26,794 nt of DNA from Leptospira sp. 96542. GTDB taxonomy: Bacteria > Spirochaetota > Leptospiria > Leptospirales > Leptospiraceae. Shown here one piece after another: positions 7,990 to 16,186 of the stretch. Position 1 is the first letter of the stretch. The number at the start of each line of letters is the position of its first letter. The stretch is taken from the NCBI GenBank assembly GCA_029310945.1, contig JARJFC010000048.1, positions 1 through 26,794 of the forward strand, given 5' to 3'. The position numbers and the translations under genes were made by a program. A model generated the notes under the pieces. The model saw only the letters and a list, made by a program, of their open reading frames with translations, was not told the DNA's origin and did no database searches.

Positions 7990-9209
7990 ATTTACTCATT
8001 CAAGGTGGGAAGGTTTTCCAAAACCAAAAATTAGAAAACAAAGATATACGGGTGCTTGGTGAACATTTCAAAGAGATAGAACCTAATTTAAAACCAGAAG
8101 CGAAAGAAATTAAAATTGATATTACAGGAAAAACTGTTCTTCCTGGTTTCATCAATTCCCACGACCATTTACTCGCAAGTTATCTCCCAAAAGTGGGAGG
8201 AATAGAAAAACATCTTTCTTGGTTGTCATATGACAATTTGTACAAATCGTCCGGTGTATTTGCCGAACGCCAACAAATTGATCCCGAACTTTTGTATTAT
8301 TTAGGTGCTTATAAAAATTTATTTTCAGGGGTGACCACTGTTTTTGACCATATACCCCACCAAGTGCAAAACCCTTTTCGTGGTATCCTTCCTATCAAAC
8401 TCATAGAAGAGTACAGTCTGTCACATTCCATTGGCACTTATAATTTGAATTGGGGAGAAGGTCCTGCACTCGAATACAGAATGGCGGAACATGCCAATCT
8501 TCCTTTTGTCACTCATCTGGGCGAAGGTTTGGATGAAGACTCAAAACAATCCTTAAAAAAATTAGAAAAATTGAATGCTCTGGGACCACACTCAGTACTC
8601 GTTCACTGTTTGCCCTTTGGGCAGAAGGAAGTCGAACTCATAAAAGAAAAAGGTGCCTCTGTTGTTTGGTGCCCTACTTCAAACCTACATATCTTTGGGA
8701 AAACAACAAACATCAAATTGTTCTTAGATATGGGTGTGAATGTTTGTTTGGGAACTGATTTTTCACCCAGCGGAGCAACCAATTTACTCGAGGAAATCAA
8801 ATTTGCTAAATCAGTCTATGAAGAAGCCTACGGTGAATCTTTAAGTGAACTCACACTCTTACAAATGATCACAGAAAATCCAAGAAAAGCCTTTCGTATG
8901 GGAAATCCAAACTCCATTTTGCCTGGACAAGTGGCAGATTTCATTGTGATAAGGAACGAAAATCATTCGGACGATTTACAAATTTCCAATCTAAAACAAA
9001 AAGACATCGACCTCATTGTCATCGATGGGTTTCCTATTTATGGGTCAGCAAATTACCAATCCATATTTTCTGATTTGAATTTAGAAACTGAGAACCTAGT
9101 TGTGGAAGGTGAATCAAAAATAGTTGTTGGTTCACCAAAAAAGCTCGTGGGTCAAGTTTCTATGAGTGTCGGTTACAAAAAGGAATTGGCTTTTTTACCC
9201 AATTTTTGA
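7986..9209 (+). CDS. Metal-dependent amidohydrolase (TRZ/ATZ, cytosine deaminase-like group)
   Basis: The 407-aa TIM-barrel hydrolase has ligands in the family order. HDH at 59-61 sits after LPGFINS, His177 is in THLGEG, His207 in VHCLPFG and Asp258 in LGTDFSPSG. The terminal composite-sandwich segment LPGQVADFIVI is also typical. Relatives deaminate or hydrolyse cyclic C-N bonds in aminohydrolase or guanine deaminase-like reactions. The substrate cannot be assigned from these residues. The ATG overlaps the previous stop by 4 nt, indicating translational coupling with the LysM/LytM gene, though no functional link is obvious. Confidence 0.88.
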   Translation: MNLLIQGGKVFQNQKLENKDIRVLGEHFKEIEPNLKPEAKEIKIDITGKTVLPGFINSHDHLLASYLPKVGGIEKHLSWLSYDNLYKSSGVFAERQQIDPELLYYLGAYKNLFSGVTTVFDHIPHQVQNPFRGILPIKLIEEYSLSHSIGTYNLNWGEGPALEYRMAEHANLPFVTHLGEGLDEDSKQSLKKLEKLNALGPHSVLVHCLPFGQKEVELIKEKGASVVWCPTSNLHIFGKTTNIKLFLDMGVNVCLGTDFSPSGATNLLEEIKFAKSVYEEAYGESLSELTLLQMITENPRKAFRMGNPNSILPGQVADFIVIRNENHSDDLQISNLKQKDIDLIVIDGFPIYGSANYQSIFSDLNLETENLVVEGESKIVVGSPKKLVGQVSMSVGYKKELAFLPNF

Positions 9210-9233
9210 AAATGAAGCGCAAGGTAGGTCCAC

Positions 9234-10286
9234 TTGTCCGGTCCCATAGTTCGTAATTACAAAGGAGGTTCGATTGTCTATTTTGAAAAAGATAAGGCAG
9301 AGGATATCTTTGTGCTACAAAAAGGTAGAGTTGTCCTAACATATACGAATATCAATGGGGTAGAACTCAAAGAAGACGTAAAACTCGGTGAGTTTTTTGG
9401 AGTCAAGAGTGCCATCGGTCGCTACCCACGGGAAGAAACAGCGCAAGTCATTGGAGCCGCCACCGTTCTAGTCTTCAAAGTACCTGAATTTGAACGTTTT
9501 GTATCTGACAAGACCCATCTTATCATCAAAATGTTAAAAGTTTTTTCAAGCCAGCTCAGGCAAGTGCACAGGCAGGTTCGGGAAATCCTTGGCCAAGGTG
9601 AAGCCAAAAATCCAGCATTTGAACTGATGAATGTCGCCGAAGTGTTTTATAAAAATGGCAATTATGAACATGCTGCTTATGCATTTGAGCAGTATCTCAA
9701 ACATTACCCGGATGGTCAGTACATTGATCGCGCAAAACAATTGGTGGATCTTGCTCATAGAAAAACTCCCTTCCCACTCACCATACAAGAATTAGTTTAC
9801 AAGCCGGAACCAGGTGCACAAGCGGGTAAACTGCAAGAAATGCTAAAAACAATGGCTGTGACGAAAGACAACCACGGCATAGCAGTTGATCCCAATTCTA
9901 TTTTGTCTTTGTATGATAAGGCTTCCACTCTTATGAATGCTGGCAAATACCCAGAAGCCATCGAAACCTTTCGTATGGTTTCAGAAAGAACAGACACTGT
10001 CACCCAAGAAGAGGAACAGTTTGTCGAAAGTTCGGTATTTTATATGGGTAAATCCAGTTTTAAAGCGGGAGATTATCCTTCAGCTATCACTCATTTTTCC
10101 AATTTTATCAAAAAATACCCGAAAGGTTTATTACTAAAAGAAAATTTATACCACCTAGCACTTGCTACCGATTCTTCTGGTGACAAAGAAAAAGCCAAAC
10201 AACTCTACCAAAAGGTGACGCAGATGCCACCTCTGGATGATAGTATTTCGGAAGATGCCAAACAAAAACTCAAAGGATCCAAATAG
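9234..10286 (+). CDS. Cyclic nucleotide-binding-domain protein with C-terminal TPR repeats
   Basis: The 350-aa soluble protein begins with a cNMP-binding beta-roll at about residues 5-110 (GGSIVYFEKDKAEDIFVLQKG). The phosphate-binding cassette is degenerate: GEFFGVKSAIGRYPREETAQV replaces the usual GE(L/M)A..PR(S/A)AT. Helices follow, then at least three TPR-like repeats at about 125-345 (VFYKNGNYEHAAYAFEQYL; TLMNAGKYPEAIETF; SSFKAGDYPSAITHFSNFI), of the kind also found in CpoB/BamD-type proteins. There is no DNA-binding domain. The start is TTG at 9234, with AAGGTAGG just upstream. The next gene, a Crp-like regulator, begins on the base after its stop, so the two may act together. Confidence 0.88.
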   Translation: MSGPIVRNYKGGSIVYFEKDKAEDIFVLQKGRVVLTYTNINGVELKEDVKLGEFFGVKSAIGRYPREETAQVIGAATVLVFKVPEFERFVSDKTHLIIKMLKVFSSQLRQVHRQVREILGQGEAKNPAFELMNVAEVFYKNGNYEHAAYAFEQYLKHYPDGQYIDRAKQLVDLAHRKTPFPLTIQELVYKPEPGAQAGKLQEMLKTMAVTKDNHGIAVDPNSILSLYDKASTLMNAGKYPEAIETFRMVSERTDTVTQEEEQFVESSVFYMGKSSFKAGDYPSAITHFSNFIKKYPKGLLLKENLYHLALATDSSGDKEKAKQLYQKVTQMPPLDDSISEDAKQKLKGSK

Positions 10287-10931
10287 ATGAATGACCAAAT
10301 GTTAGAAGCGATGTTTGGTAAGTTTGGAAAGGTATTCCAGCCCAACGAAGTTCTATTTTGCGAATACGAACCAGGCAACGATTTTTATCTTATCAAAGAA
10401 GGTAAGGTAAAAATCACAAAAACCATTGGAACTTCTATAAAAACTTTGGATGTTTTGGAATCAGGGGATATTTTAGGCGAAATGGCAATTCTTGAGGAAC
10501 AACCACGTTCAGCAACGGCCATTGCTCTGACTGAAGTCAAAGCGCTTAATTTTAACCGGGCCAATTTTGAAATGCTCATGACAAAAAACCCTGCGCTTGC
10601 CATGAAACTTTTACATATATTTTCCTTTCGGATTTATGATCAGAAACGAAGGTTAATGATTTTACTCATGGACGATATTATTGGCAAGGTTTGCGACGTC
10701 TTCGTTATGTTATACGAAAAACAGTATAATAACGATGTTTATAATGAAATTATTCTCACTTCCACTGTGGATGATATCGCCAATTGGTGTGCTCAGCCGG
10801 TTGGAGAGGTGCAAAAAGTCATTATGCAATATGTAAAAACTGGCAAACTTGACCTGTATCCAGATAAAATTGTTATTCACAATATCAGCGATTTCCAGAG
10901 GATAGTGAATCAGAAACGTAAACCTACGTAA
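10287..10931 (+). CDS. Crp/Fnr-family regulator with an intact cNMP-binding cassette
   Basis: The 214-aa protein has a cNMP-binding beta-roll (residues 15-110) with a textbook phosphate-binding cassette. In [15 protein letters not shown] (64-78), Glu65 and Arg74 would contact ribose and phosphate. This predicts real cAMP or cGMP binding. A long C-helix follows ([24 protein letters not shown]), then a winged helix ([33 protein letters not shown]), which is divergent but in the normal Fnr position. It starts immediately after the cNMP/TPR gene (0 nt gap) and is followed after 1 nt by tRNA-Arg. No iron-sulphur cysteines are visible. The DNA target is unknown. Confidence 0.9.
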   Translation: MNDQMLEAMFGKFGKVFQPNEVLFCEYEPGNDFYLIKEGKVKITKTIGTSIKTLDVLESGDILGEMAILEEQPRSATAIALTEVKALNFNRANFEMLMTKNPALAMKLLHIFSFRIYDQKRRLMILLMDDIIGKVCDVFVMLYEKQYNNDVYNEIILTSTVDDIANWCAQPVGEVQKVIMQYVKTGKLDLYPDKIVIHNISDFQRIVNQKRKPT

Positions 10932-10932
10932 C

Positions 10933-11005
10933 GCTCCCATAGCTCAGGTGGATAGAGCACTAGTTTCCTAAACTGGGGACACAGGTTCGAATCCTGTTGG
11001 GGGCA
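10933..11005 (+). tRNA. tRNA-Arg (anticodon CCT)
   Basis: A complete 73-nt cloverleaf folds by eye. The acceptor arm GCTCCCA (10933-10939) pairs with TGGGGGC (10998-11004), with one U-G wobble. The D stem is GCTC/GAGC. The anticodon stem CTAGT/ACTGG has loop TTCCTAA, giving anticodon CCT at 10967-10969, which reads AGG. A 4-nt variable region is followed by T stem ACAGG/CCTGT with loop TTCGAAT. The discriminator base is A and CCA is not encoded. It sits inside a protein-coding run, 1 nt after the Crp-like stop and 6 nt before the prmC ATG. Confidence 0.95.
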
Positions 11006-11011
11006 AAGTCT

Positions 11012-11878
11012 ATGGCAGATCCAAACACACTCCTATTCTACTTAAAAAAATCCACAGAGTTCTTGGAAAAAAAAGGAATTCCAACCCCCCGTGTGGATGC
11101 GGAATGGATCCTATCGGATCTTTTGAATCTACCCCGCATCAAACTCTATGCACAATTCGAAATGCCCTTGGGAACCACTGAGATCACAACTTACCGCGAA
11201 CGAATTGTAGAACGTGGCAAAAACAAACCTGTGGCCTATATCATTGGTAAAAAAGGATTCCATCGTTTTGATTTTTTTGTCAATGAACATGTCCTTATCC
11301 CAAGACCCGAAACAGAAGAACTTGTGGATTATGTTTTTAAAAATAAAGAATCATTGTTTGGTGAAAACCAAAATTCTCAAATTTTGGATTTATGCACAGG
11401 TAGTGGTTGCATTGGGCTTAGTCTAACAAAACTCATTCCAAACTCCTCGGTATTTTTAAGTGATATTTCGGAAGCCGCAATTTTAGTGGCCAAGACCAAT
11501 GCAAAAAATTTAGAAGTTGATTCCAAGGTTCAATTTTTTCATTCCAATCTCTTTGAAGAGATACCTCTGGAATTAAAATTTGATCTTATCGTTTCGAATC
11601 CACCCTATATTCCCGTCTCAGAAAAATCGGAAATTATGGATGATGTTTTGTTATACGAACCACATTTGGCCTTATTTGTTGAAGATTTTGTTTCGTTTCA
11701 CAGAACACTAGTTACTGGTTGTTTTAATAAAATAAAAGAAAACGGAACCTGTATTTTGGAAACCCATCCAAATCTCATACAAACGCTCATTTCCATCGTA
11801 AAAGAAGTTGGTTTCACAAAAAGCGAAATCATAAAAGACAGTTCAGGAAAGGATCGGTTTTTAATTTTCCAAAAATAA
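11012..11878 (+). CDS. prmC: Release factor glutamine methyltransferase PrmC (HemK)
   Basis: The 288-aa S-adenosylmethionine-dependent methyltransferase modifies the Gln of the GGQ motif in release factors RF1/RF2. The N-terminal helical domain (VDAEWILSDLL) recognises the release factor. The SAM site is DLCTGSGCIGLSL, and the catalytic motif SNPPYIP (NPPY) is exact for N5-glutamine methyltransferases. The start is taken as ATG 11012. An upstream in-frame TTG at 10997 lies inside the tRNA-Arg and is rejected. No separate ribosome site exists: the only G-rich stretch upstream is the tRNA acceptor arm. The lipoprotein gene starts 3 nt after its stop. Confidence 0.95.
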   Translation: MADPNTLLFYLKKSTEFLEKKGIPTPRVDAEWILSDLLNLPRIKLYAQFEMPLGTTEITTYRERIVERGKNKPVAYIIGKKGFHRFDFFVNEHVLIPRPETEELVDYVFKNKESLFGENQNSQILDLCTGSGCIGLSLTKLIPNSSVFLSDISEAAILVAKTNAKNLEVDSKVQFFHSNLFEEIPLELKFDLIVSNPPYIPVSEKSEIMDDVLLYEPHLALFVEDFVSFHRTLVTGCFNKIKENGTCILETHPNLIQTLISIVKEVGFTKSEIIKDSSGKDRFLIFQK

Positions 11879-11881
11879 GTA

Positions 11882-12532
11882 ATGATCAGACCAAATAAAC
11901 ATACGACTAAATTATTTTTTTTTCTTTGTTTATTACTCCTATTTCGATGCGACAATCCTAAAAAACCAACAAATACGCTGGAAATTCTAGCAAGTTTGTC
12001 TCCACCATCCTTGGGTTTGTTTGGAGATAGTTTTTTAGCTGACTGGCCTGCGGAAGAAAAACTAAAACCCTTTAGGGTCATTAAAAATGCATTCCCAGGC
12101 CGCAAAATGAACGAAATATATCACTCAGCATCCACAGACAAGTTAACTTACGATGTTTGCATTACAAATGGGGGAATCAATGATTATCTCGGCCGGATTT
12201 CTGCCACAAACGAAGAAATCCAAACCACCATCGATCTACATATAAAAACTATCTACGAACTTACCAATCGTTGTCGAAGTATGCTTGTTCTAAATTTATG
12301 GCAGGTCGAGCTACCCTGGCCAGTGGAGGCTGTAAACCAACTCAACCAACAAATGAAAAATCAAATCAATTTTGTGAAACGCCTCGATACAGACAGGTTT
12401 ATCACAAAAGCGATGTTATCGGATGGTGGACATTTAAACGAATTTGGTTATAGAACACTTTCTCGTGAGAGTATGAAAGAATTAAGGATTCTTGTACCAG
12501 TCGTAAATTTACTATTGCCTGAACAAAATTGA
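11882..12532 (+). CDS. Putative SGNH/GDSL-type hydrolase lipoprotein
   Basis: The 216-aa protein has a short lipoprotein-like signal peptide ending LLLLFRC (Cys23), compatible with the permissive leptospiral lipobox. The SGNH blocks are recognisable: GDS with nucleophile Ser50 in LGLFGDSFLADW, block III-like NGGIND (96-101), and the DxxH pair Asp181/His184 in DGGHLNEFGY. The family includes esterases and O-acetyl-glycan hydrolases. The substrate is unknown, but a lipid-anchored envelope location points to polysaccharide or lipid deacylation. It lies 3 nt after prmC and probably uses the same transcript. It converges with the MarR gene, with 14 nt between stops and no terminator. Confidence 0.82.
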   Translation: MIRPNKHTTKLFFFLCLLLLFRCDNPKKPTNTLEILASLSPPSLGLFGDSFLADWPAEEKLKPFRVIKNAFPGRKMNEIYHSASTDKLTYDVCITNGGINDYLGRISATNEEIQTTIDLHIKTIYELTNRCRSMLVLNLWQVELPWPVEAVNQLNQQMKNQINFVKRLDTDRFITKAMLSDGGHLNEFGYRTLSRESMKELRILVPVVNLLLPEQN

Positions 12533-12546
12533 AACAATCTGCTGAA

Positions 12547-12984
12547 TCATTTCCTCAAAATACTCGCTCGAATATCTCCAAGAGCTTGAAGGAAATCATC
12601 CAAATTTTTTAACCTAGAGATAAATATTTTATCCAAATCGTTTACGATTTCTTCTGCCGATTTCCATCTTTTTTTGCCCTGAGGAGTGAAATATATTCCC
12701 ATTCGTCTCTTATCTTCAAGTGAATATTCTCTTTTTATAAACCCTTTTTTTTCCCAACCATCCACAATCCGAGAAACAGTCGTTTTATCTCTCACCAAAA
12801 AATCACTCAATTCTTTCTGACTCAAACCTTCATTTAAATATACGGGATATAAATTCATCCAGTCTTCAAAACGTATGGAAGATTTTCTATTTTCAAACTC
12901 TTTTACAAGAAAAGACCTCATAATAAGAATTGTTTGACTCATTTGAATACCGAGTAAGTTTTCCAATTTTACGATTTTAGACAA
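12547..12984 (-). CDS. MarR-family transcriptional regulator
   Basis: The 145-aa winged-helix protein has a recognition helix region QKELSDFLVRDKTTVSRIVDGWEKKGF, and its wing carries the MarR signature DKR (YSLEDKRRMGIYFTPQG). Flanking N- and C-terminal helices would form the dimer. The start chosen is TTG at 12984, eight nt after a perfect GGAGG. A GTG at 12993 overlaps that GGAGG and is therefore less likely. It diverges from the alpha/beta hydrolase gene, the usual arrangement for a local repressor that controls itself and its neighbour. No redox-sensing Cys is visible. Confidence 0.9.
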   Translation of the reverse strand: MSKIVKLENLLGIQMSQTILIMRSFLVKEFENRKSSIRFEDWMNLYPVYLNEGLSQKELSDFLVRDKTTVSRIVDGWEKKGFIKREYSLEDKRRMGIYFTPQGKKRWKSAEEIVNDLDKIFISRLKNLDDFLQALGDIRASILRK

Positions 12985-12992
12985 AAGTAACA

Positions 12993-12997
12993 CCTCC
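12993..12997 (-). promoter_or_regulatory. Shine-Dalgarno that decides the MarR start
   Basis: On the minus strand GGAGG occupies 12997-12993, eight nucleotides before the TTG at 12984. A GTG at 12993 begins within the same GGAGG, so initiation there would leave no ribosome site. This supports the shorter 145-residue product. Confidence 0.7.
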
Positions 12998-13004
12998 GAA
13001 AATG

Positions 13005-13019
13005 GTTGCTATATACAAC
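13005..13019. promoter_or_regulatory. Possible MarR operator
   Basis: GTTG and CAAC half-sites face each other across the 7-nt AT-rich centre CTATATA, giving a 15-bp inverted repeat between the two divergent starts. The size and position fit a MarR dimer site controlling both genes. The arms are short, so this is only a candidate. A TATATT at 13025-13030 would be a fair -10 for the hydrolase, giving a nearly leaderless message. Confidence 0.4.
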
Positions 13020-13039
13020 TATTTTATATTTTTGGTCTT

Positions 13040-13891
13040 ATGGAAAGAAAATATTTTAAATTCGAGAGGGACGGTTTCCTATTGAATTGTATAATCATTG
13101 GGAATGGAAAACCAGTTATTGTTATTGGGAGTTCAGATTACTATGCTAATTTATTTCCAAAAGAAATATACCATAACTATCAATTTATTTTTTTAGATCA
13201 CAGAGGGTTTGCCAAAAAAAATGAACCAATTAACCCATTAGAAATTTCGCTATCACATATCCTTGATGATTGTCATGAGATACAAAAACACTTAAAAACT
13301 GAGGAATGTATTATTATTGGTCATTCTGGTCATGGTTATATGGCTTTAGAATATGCGAAAAAATTCAAAGAAAATGTAAAAGCACTCCATATTATTGCTA
13401 CTGGTCCAAGTTTTGGAGTTCATATGTTAGAATCAGAAAAACGATTCGAAAAAGAAGCCTCCGAAGCACAAAAGAACAAACATAGAGAAAACCAAATACG
13501 TTTTGCACAAGACATACAAAAAGAACCGGACCGCTTTTTTAAACACTATTGCAGAAGTATGGATGCAAAAGGTTTTTATGATTGGAATTTTGATTCGAAA
13601 GAACTCTGGGAGGGAATTCACACAAATAAGATTATTTTCGACCATTTATTTGGCAGTGTATTTAGGGATATTCAAATAGAAAAATCCTTACTCAATATAA
13701 ACTGTCCCATTCTAGTATGTATGGGAAAATATGATTTTCAAGCTCCACCCTATTTCACATGGGATCCATTCTTAAAACAATTTCCAAACATAAAACTATC
13801 TGTATTCGAAAAATCAGGCCATTTACCATTTTGGGAGGAACCAAAACTCTGGGTAGATTTATGGGAAAATTGGAACAAAACAATAATATAA
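13040..13891 (+). CDS. Alpha/beta hydrolase
   Basis: The 283-aa protein has the alpha/beta-hydrolase order. The oxyanion-side strand is FIFLDHRGFAKK, the nucleophile elbow GHSGHG (Ser96), the acid likely the Asp in CMGKYDFQAPP, and the catalytic His is in KSGHLPFWEEP. The sequence is closest in feel to proline iminopeptidase, epoxide hydrolase or haloperoxidase-like members, so the substrate is open. There is no signal peptide. It is divergent from the MarR gene, which probably regulates it. No good ribosome site precedes the ATG, so translation may be leaderless. Its 3' end runs straight into the mdh terminator. Confidence 0.88.
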   Translation: MERKYFKFERDGFLLNCIIIGNGKPVIVIGSSDYYANLFPKEIYHNYQFIFLDHRGFAKKNEPINPLEISLSHILDDCHEIQKHLKTEECIIIGHSGHGYMALEYAKKFKENVKALHIIATGPSFGVHMLESEKRFEKEASEAQKNKHRENQIRFAQDIQKEPDRFFKHYCRSMDAKGFYDWNFDSKELWEGIHTNKIIFDHLFGSVFRDIQIEKSLLNINCPILVCMGKYDFQAPPYFTWDPFLKQFPNIKLSVFEKSGHLPFWEEPKLWVDLWENWNKTII

Positions 13892-13896
13892 TAAAA

Positions 13897-13927
13897 AAGG
13901 CCTGAAAGGTATCACCCACCAGGCCTT
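13897..13927 (-). terminator. Intrinsic terminator of mdh, shared with the hydrolase gene
   Basis: An 8-bp stem AAGGCCTG (13897-13904) pairs with CAGGCCTT (13920-13927), and a small inner GGT/ACC pairing lies in the loop. On the minus strand the stem is followed by TTTTTT, so it terminates mdh about 45 nt after its stop. On the plus strand the tail is TTATAT, making it weaker but possibly usable for the hydrolase. Confidence 0.82.
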
Positions 13928-13970
13928 ATATCAAAATACAAAAATAAAATCTACTATAAGATAGCTTTGA

Positions 13971-14954
13971 TTAACCGAGCATATCCTTCACTTCGTTTCT
14001 TTCTTCTTTCAGCTCATTATGGGTTATATCAAATTTCTCTTTTCCAAAAGCATTGATCTCAAGCCCAGTTACGATCTCCACCTTTTTCCCATCCGATTTT
14101 AACGGGTATCCGAAAATAAGACCTTTATCTACACCGTATTCTCCATTGGAATAACAAGCAGCACTGAACCAATCACCTGGTTTGGTTGGTGTTACAATAT
14201 TGTGCACAGTGTCTACGACAGCATTCGCAGCAGAAGCCGCAGAAGAAGCCCCACGTGCCGCAATGATGGCTGCTCCACGTTTTTGAACTGTGGAAATAAA
14301 ATCACCTTTCAGCCAGTCATGATCAGAAATCGCATCAGTGGCTGGTTTTCCTTTTACTTTAGCATTGTAAAAATCAGGGTATTGTGTAGCCGAATGGTTA
14401 CCCCAAATCGCAACATTGGAAACATCCTTAACAAGCACTCCTGCTTTTTGCGCTAGTTGGGTTTTCGCACGATTTTCATCAAGACCAGTCATCGCAAACC
14501 ATCTGTCAGATGGTATACCTTTTGCATTGTTCATGGCGATGAGTGCATTCGTATTACAAGGGTTACCAACAACCAAAACTCGTACATCAGATGCTGCATT
14601 TTTTTCGATCGCTTTACCTTGTGTGGTAAAAATTCCGCCGTTGATTTTTAATAAATCCCCTCTTTCCATTCCAGCCTTTCTGGGAACAGAACCGACTAGG
14701 AGAGCCCAATTGATATCCTTAAATGCTTCATCAATATTAGATGATACAGATACTTTTTCCAAAAGTGGAAATGCACAGTCATCAAGTTCCATGATCACAC
14801 CTTTGGCTGCAGGGAGAGCTTGCTCCAATTCCAATAACTGAAGTTCTACGGCTGTGTCTGGACCAAACATTTGACCAGATGCGATTCTAAAAAGAAGTGC
14901 GTATCCGATTTGTCCGGCCGCACCAGTGACTGCTACTTTAACAGTTTTTCCCAT
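13971..14954 (-). CDS. mdh: Malate dehydrogenase
   Basis: The 327-aa enzyme oxidises malate to oxaloacetate with NAD in the TCA cycle. The NAD site is [13 protein letters not shown]. The substrate-loop arginines are in [25 protein letters not shown] is the conserved Asn strand, DENRAK carries another substrate Arg, and the catalytic His is in [12 protein letters not shown]. Length and motifs are those of the cytosolic-type (type 2) group and not the E. coli type. A good ribosome site (AGAGGA) precedes the ATG. It lies 18 nt after the DsbA-like gene and is closed by an intrinsic terminator, so the two probably form a two-gene transcript. Confidence 0.97.
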   Translation of the reverse strand: MGKTVKVAVTGAAGQIGYALLFRIASGQMFGPDTAVELQLLELEQALPAAKGVIMELDDCAFPLLEKVSVSSNIDEAFKDINWALLVGSVPRKAGMERGDLLKINGGIFTTQGKAIEKNAASDVRVLVVGNPCNTNALIAMNNAKGIPSDRWFAMTGLDENRAKTQLAQKAGVLVKDVSNVAIWGNHSATQYPDFYNAKVKGKPATDAISDHDWLKGDFISTVQKRGAAIIAARGASSAASAANAVVDTVHNIVTPTKPGDWFSAACYSNGEYGVDKGLIFGYPLKSDGKKVEIVTGLEINAFGKEKFDITHNELKEERNEVKDMLG

Positions 14955-14972
14955 GATTATCCTCTATATTTT

Positions 14973-16019
14973 TTAGTTCTTAAGTTCGTTTTGAATGATT
15001 TCATCAAAATTTTCAAATGGCAAAGCTCCGGAAACGAAGATACCATTGATAAAAAATGCGGGAGTTCCACTCACGCCTACTTTTTGTCCATCTTTGATGT
15101 CTGCTTCAATTTCAGCTTTTACATTTGGATCGTTCACACAAGAATTGTATGTTGACCCATTGACTCCAGCTTTAGCCACAATTGCATCCACATTGCTTTT
15201 GGACAGATTGCCCGAATTTTCAAACAATTGATTAAACACTTCCCAATATTTGCCTTCTTTAATGGAACAATTGGCCGCAATATGTGCGTACATTGCGTCC
15301 GGATGGAATGGCAGAGGAAAGTCTCTAAATACCCAACGAATTTGGTCTTTGTATTTTTCACGGAGTTTACGATTAACGTCTTGGCTTCGTTTACAAAATG
15401 GGCATTCAAAATCTGAAAATTCAACAATTGTAATTTTAGCCGATTCAGAACCAATATTTGGATTGTTTTTCGTTTCGATCGAAACGCGAATCACTTCTGG
15501 TTCTTTGATCGCAAATTCTACAGGATATTTTGTTACAATCTCTCTATACACGTTGCGACTATGTTCTTGTTCTTGTTGACTTTTTAAAAAACCAACAATT
15601 TTGTCACGTGCCTGTTGTAAGCTCATGCCGCCTAACTGTGCCTTATTGTTATTATACACTTCTTCAATTTCATCGTCCGTAGGTTCGTGTGCAACAAAAC
15701 CTTGGGTTACAACTTCCGAAGGTTGGATGTTTTTTTCTTTTGCAACTAACTCAAATAATTTGTCTTGCGCAAATTCACCCAAAGTGTTTTTGATCAGGTT
15801 TTTGTATTCTGTTTGGAATTTTGAAAAGGCAATGGGTGAAGTATCCTTTACATCACGTAAATCGTATTTTTTTCCACCAATGTAGACTGCATCCTGTTTA
15901 ATGTATTCACGATAGAAGGAAGGGAGACTCAATCCGAGGAGTAAAATCAAAACGACAAGGATTCCGAGGGTAATTCGGGAAAGTGGGTTTTCAGACCAAT
16001 TTTTAAAATTTGTTTCCAT
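14973..16019 (-). CDS. Membrane-anchored DsbA-like thioredoxin protein with a SurA_N-like spacer
   Basis: The 348-aa protein has an N-terminal membrane anchor at about residues 15-34. A helical segment of about 45-165 (LGEFAQDKLFELVAKEKN; DDEIEEVYNNNKAQLG; QQARDKIVGFLKSQQ) resembles the chaperone N-domain of SurA/PpiC proteins. The last 170 residues are a DsbA-type thioredoxin fold with CPFC (Cys206, Cys209) and cis-Pro loop VSGTPAFFING. By family it acts on disulfides of exported proteins; the spacer may hold unfolded clients. The frame continues 82 codons upstream, but those have no ribosome site and look non-coding, so ATG 16019 with AGGG just upstream is chosen. It precedes mdh. Confidence 0.88.
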   Translation of the reverse strand: METNFKNWSENPLSRITLGILVVLILLLGLSLPSFYREYIKQDAVYIGGKKYDLRDVKDTSPIAFSKFQTEYKNLIKNTLGEFAQDKLFELVAKEKNIQPSEVVTQGFVAHEPTDDEIEEVYNNNKAQLGGMSLQQARDKIVGFLKSQQEQEHSRNVYREIVTKYPVEFAIKEPEVIRVSIETKNNPNIGSESAKITIVEFSDFECPFCKRSQDVNRKLREKYKDQIRWVFRDFPLPFHPDAMYAHIAANCSIKEGKYWEVFNQLFENSGNLSKSNVDAIVAKAGVNGSTYNSCVNDPNVKAEIEADIKDGQKVGVSGTPAFFINGIFVSGALPFENFDEIIQNELKN

Positions 16020-16179
16020 CCCTGCCAGCTTCCCGATTGCAAATGGCCAGAGCAAACGTAAAAAATATGCAAAATTAAGAGTTTTTCTGGGTTTTTTCGA
16101 AATTTTCCTCAAGGAGTGGAAGGATACGTCGATGATCTGAATGAGGAAAAAGGATTTTTCTTCATACGCAGTCCTAGAC

Positions 16180-16186
16180 AAGGAGG
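16180..16186 (+). promoter_or_regulatory. Shine-Dalgarno that decides the start of the 108-aa gene
   Basis: AAGGAGG is a near-perfect ribosome site 10 nt before the ATG at 16197. A GTG at 16116 in the same frame has only an overlapping AAGGAG, without spacing, so the ATG is preferred. Confidence 0.6.

Noticed and set aside
10997..11011. TTG start for prmC inside the tRNA-Arg 3' end
   Set aside because: It would put the N-terminus within the tRNA acceptor and T arms. ATG 11012 gives a normal PrmC N-terminus.
12985..12993. GTG start for the MarR gene
   Set aside because: The GTG overlaps the GGAGG ribosome site. The TTG eight nt downstream of GGAGG is properly spaced.
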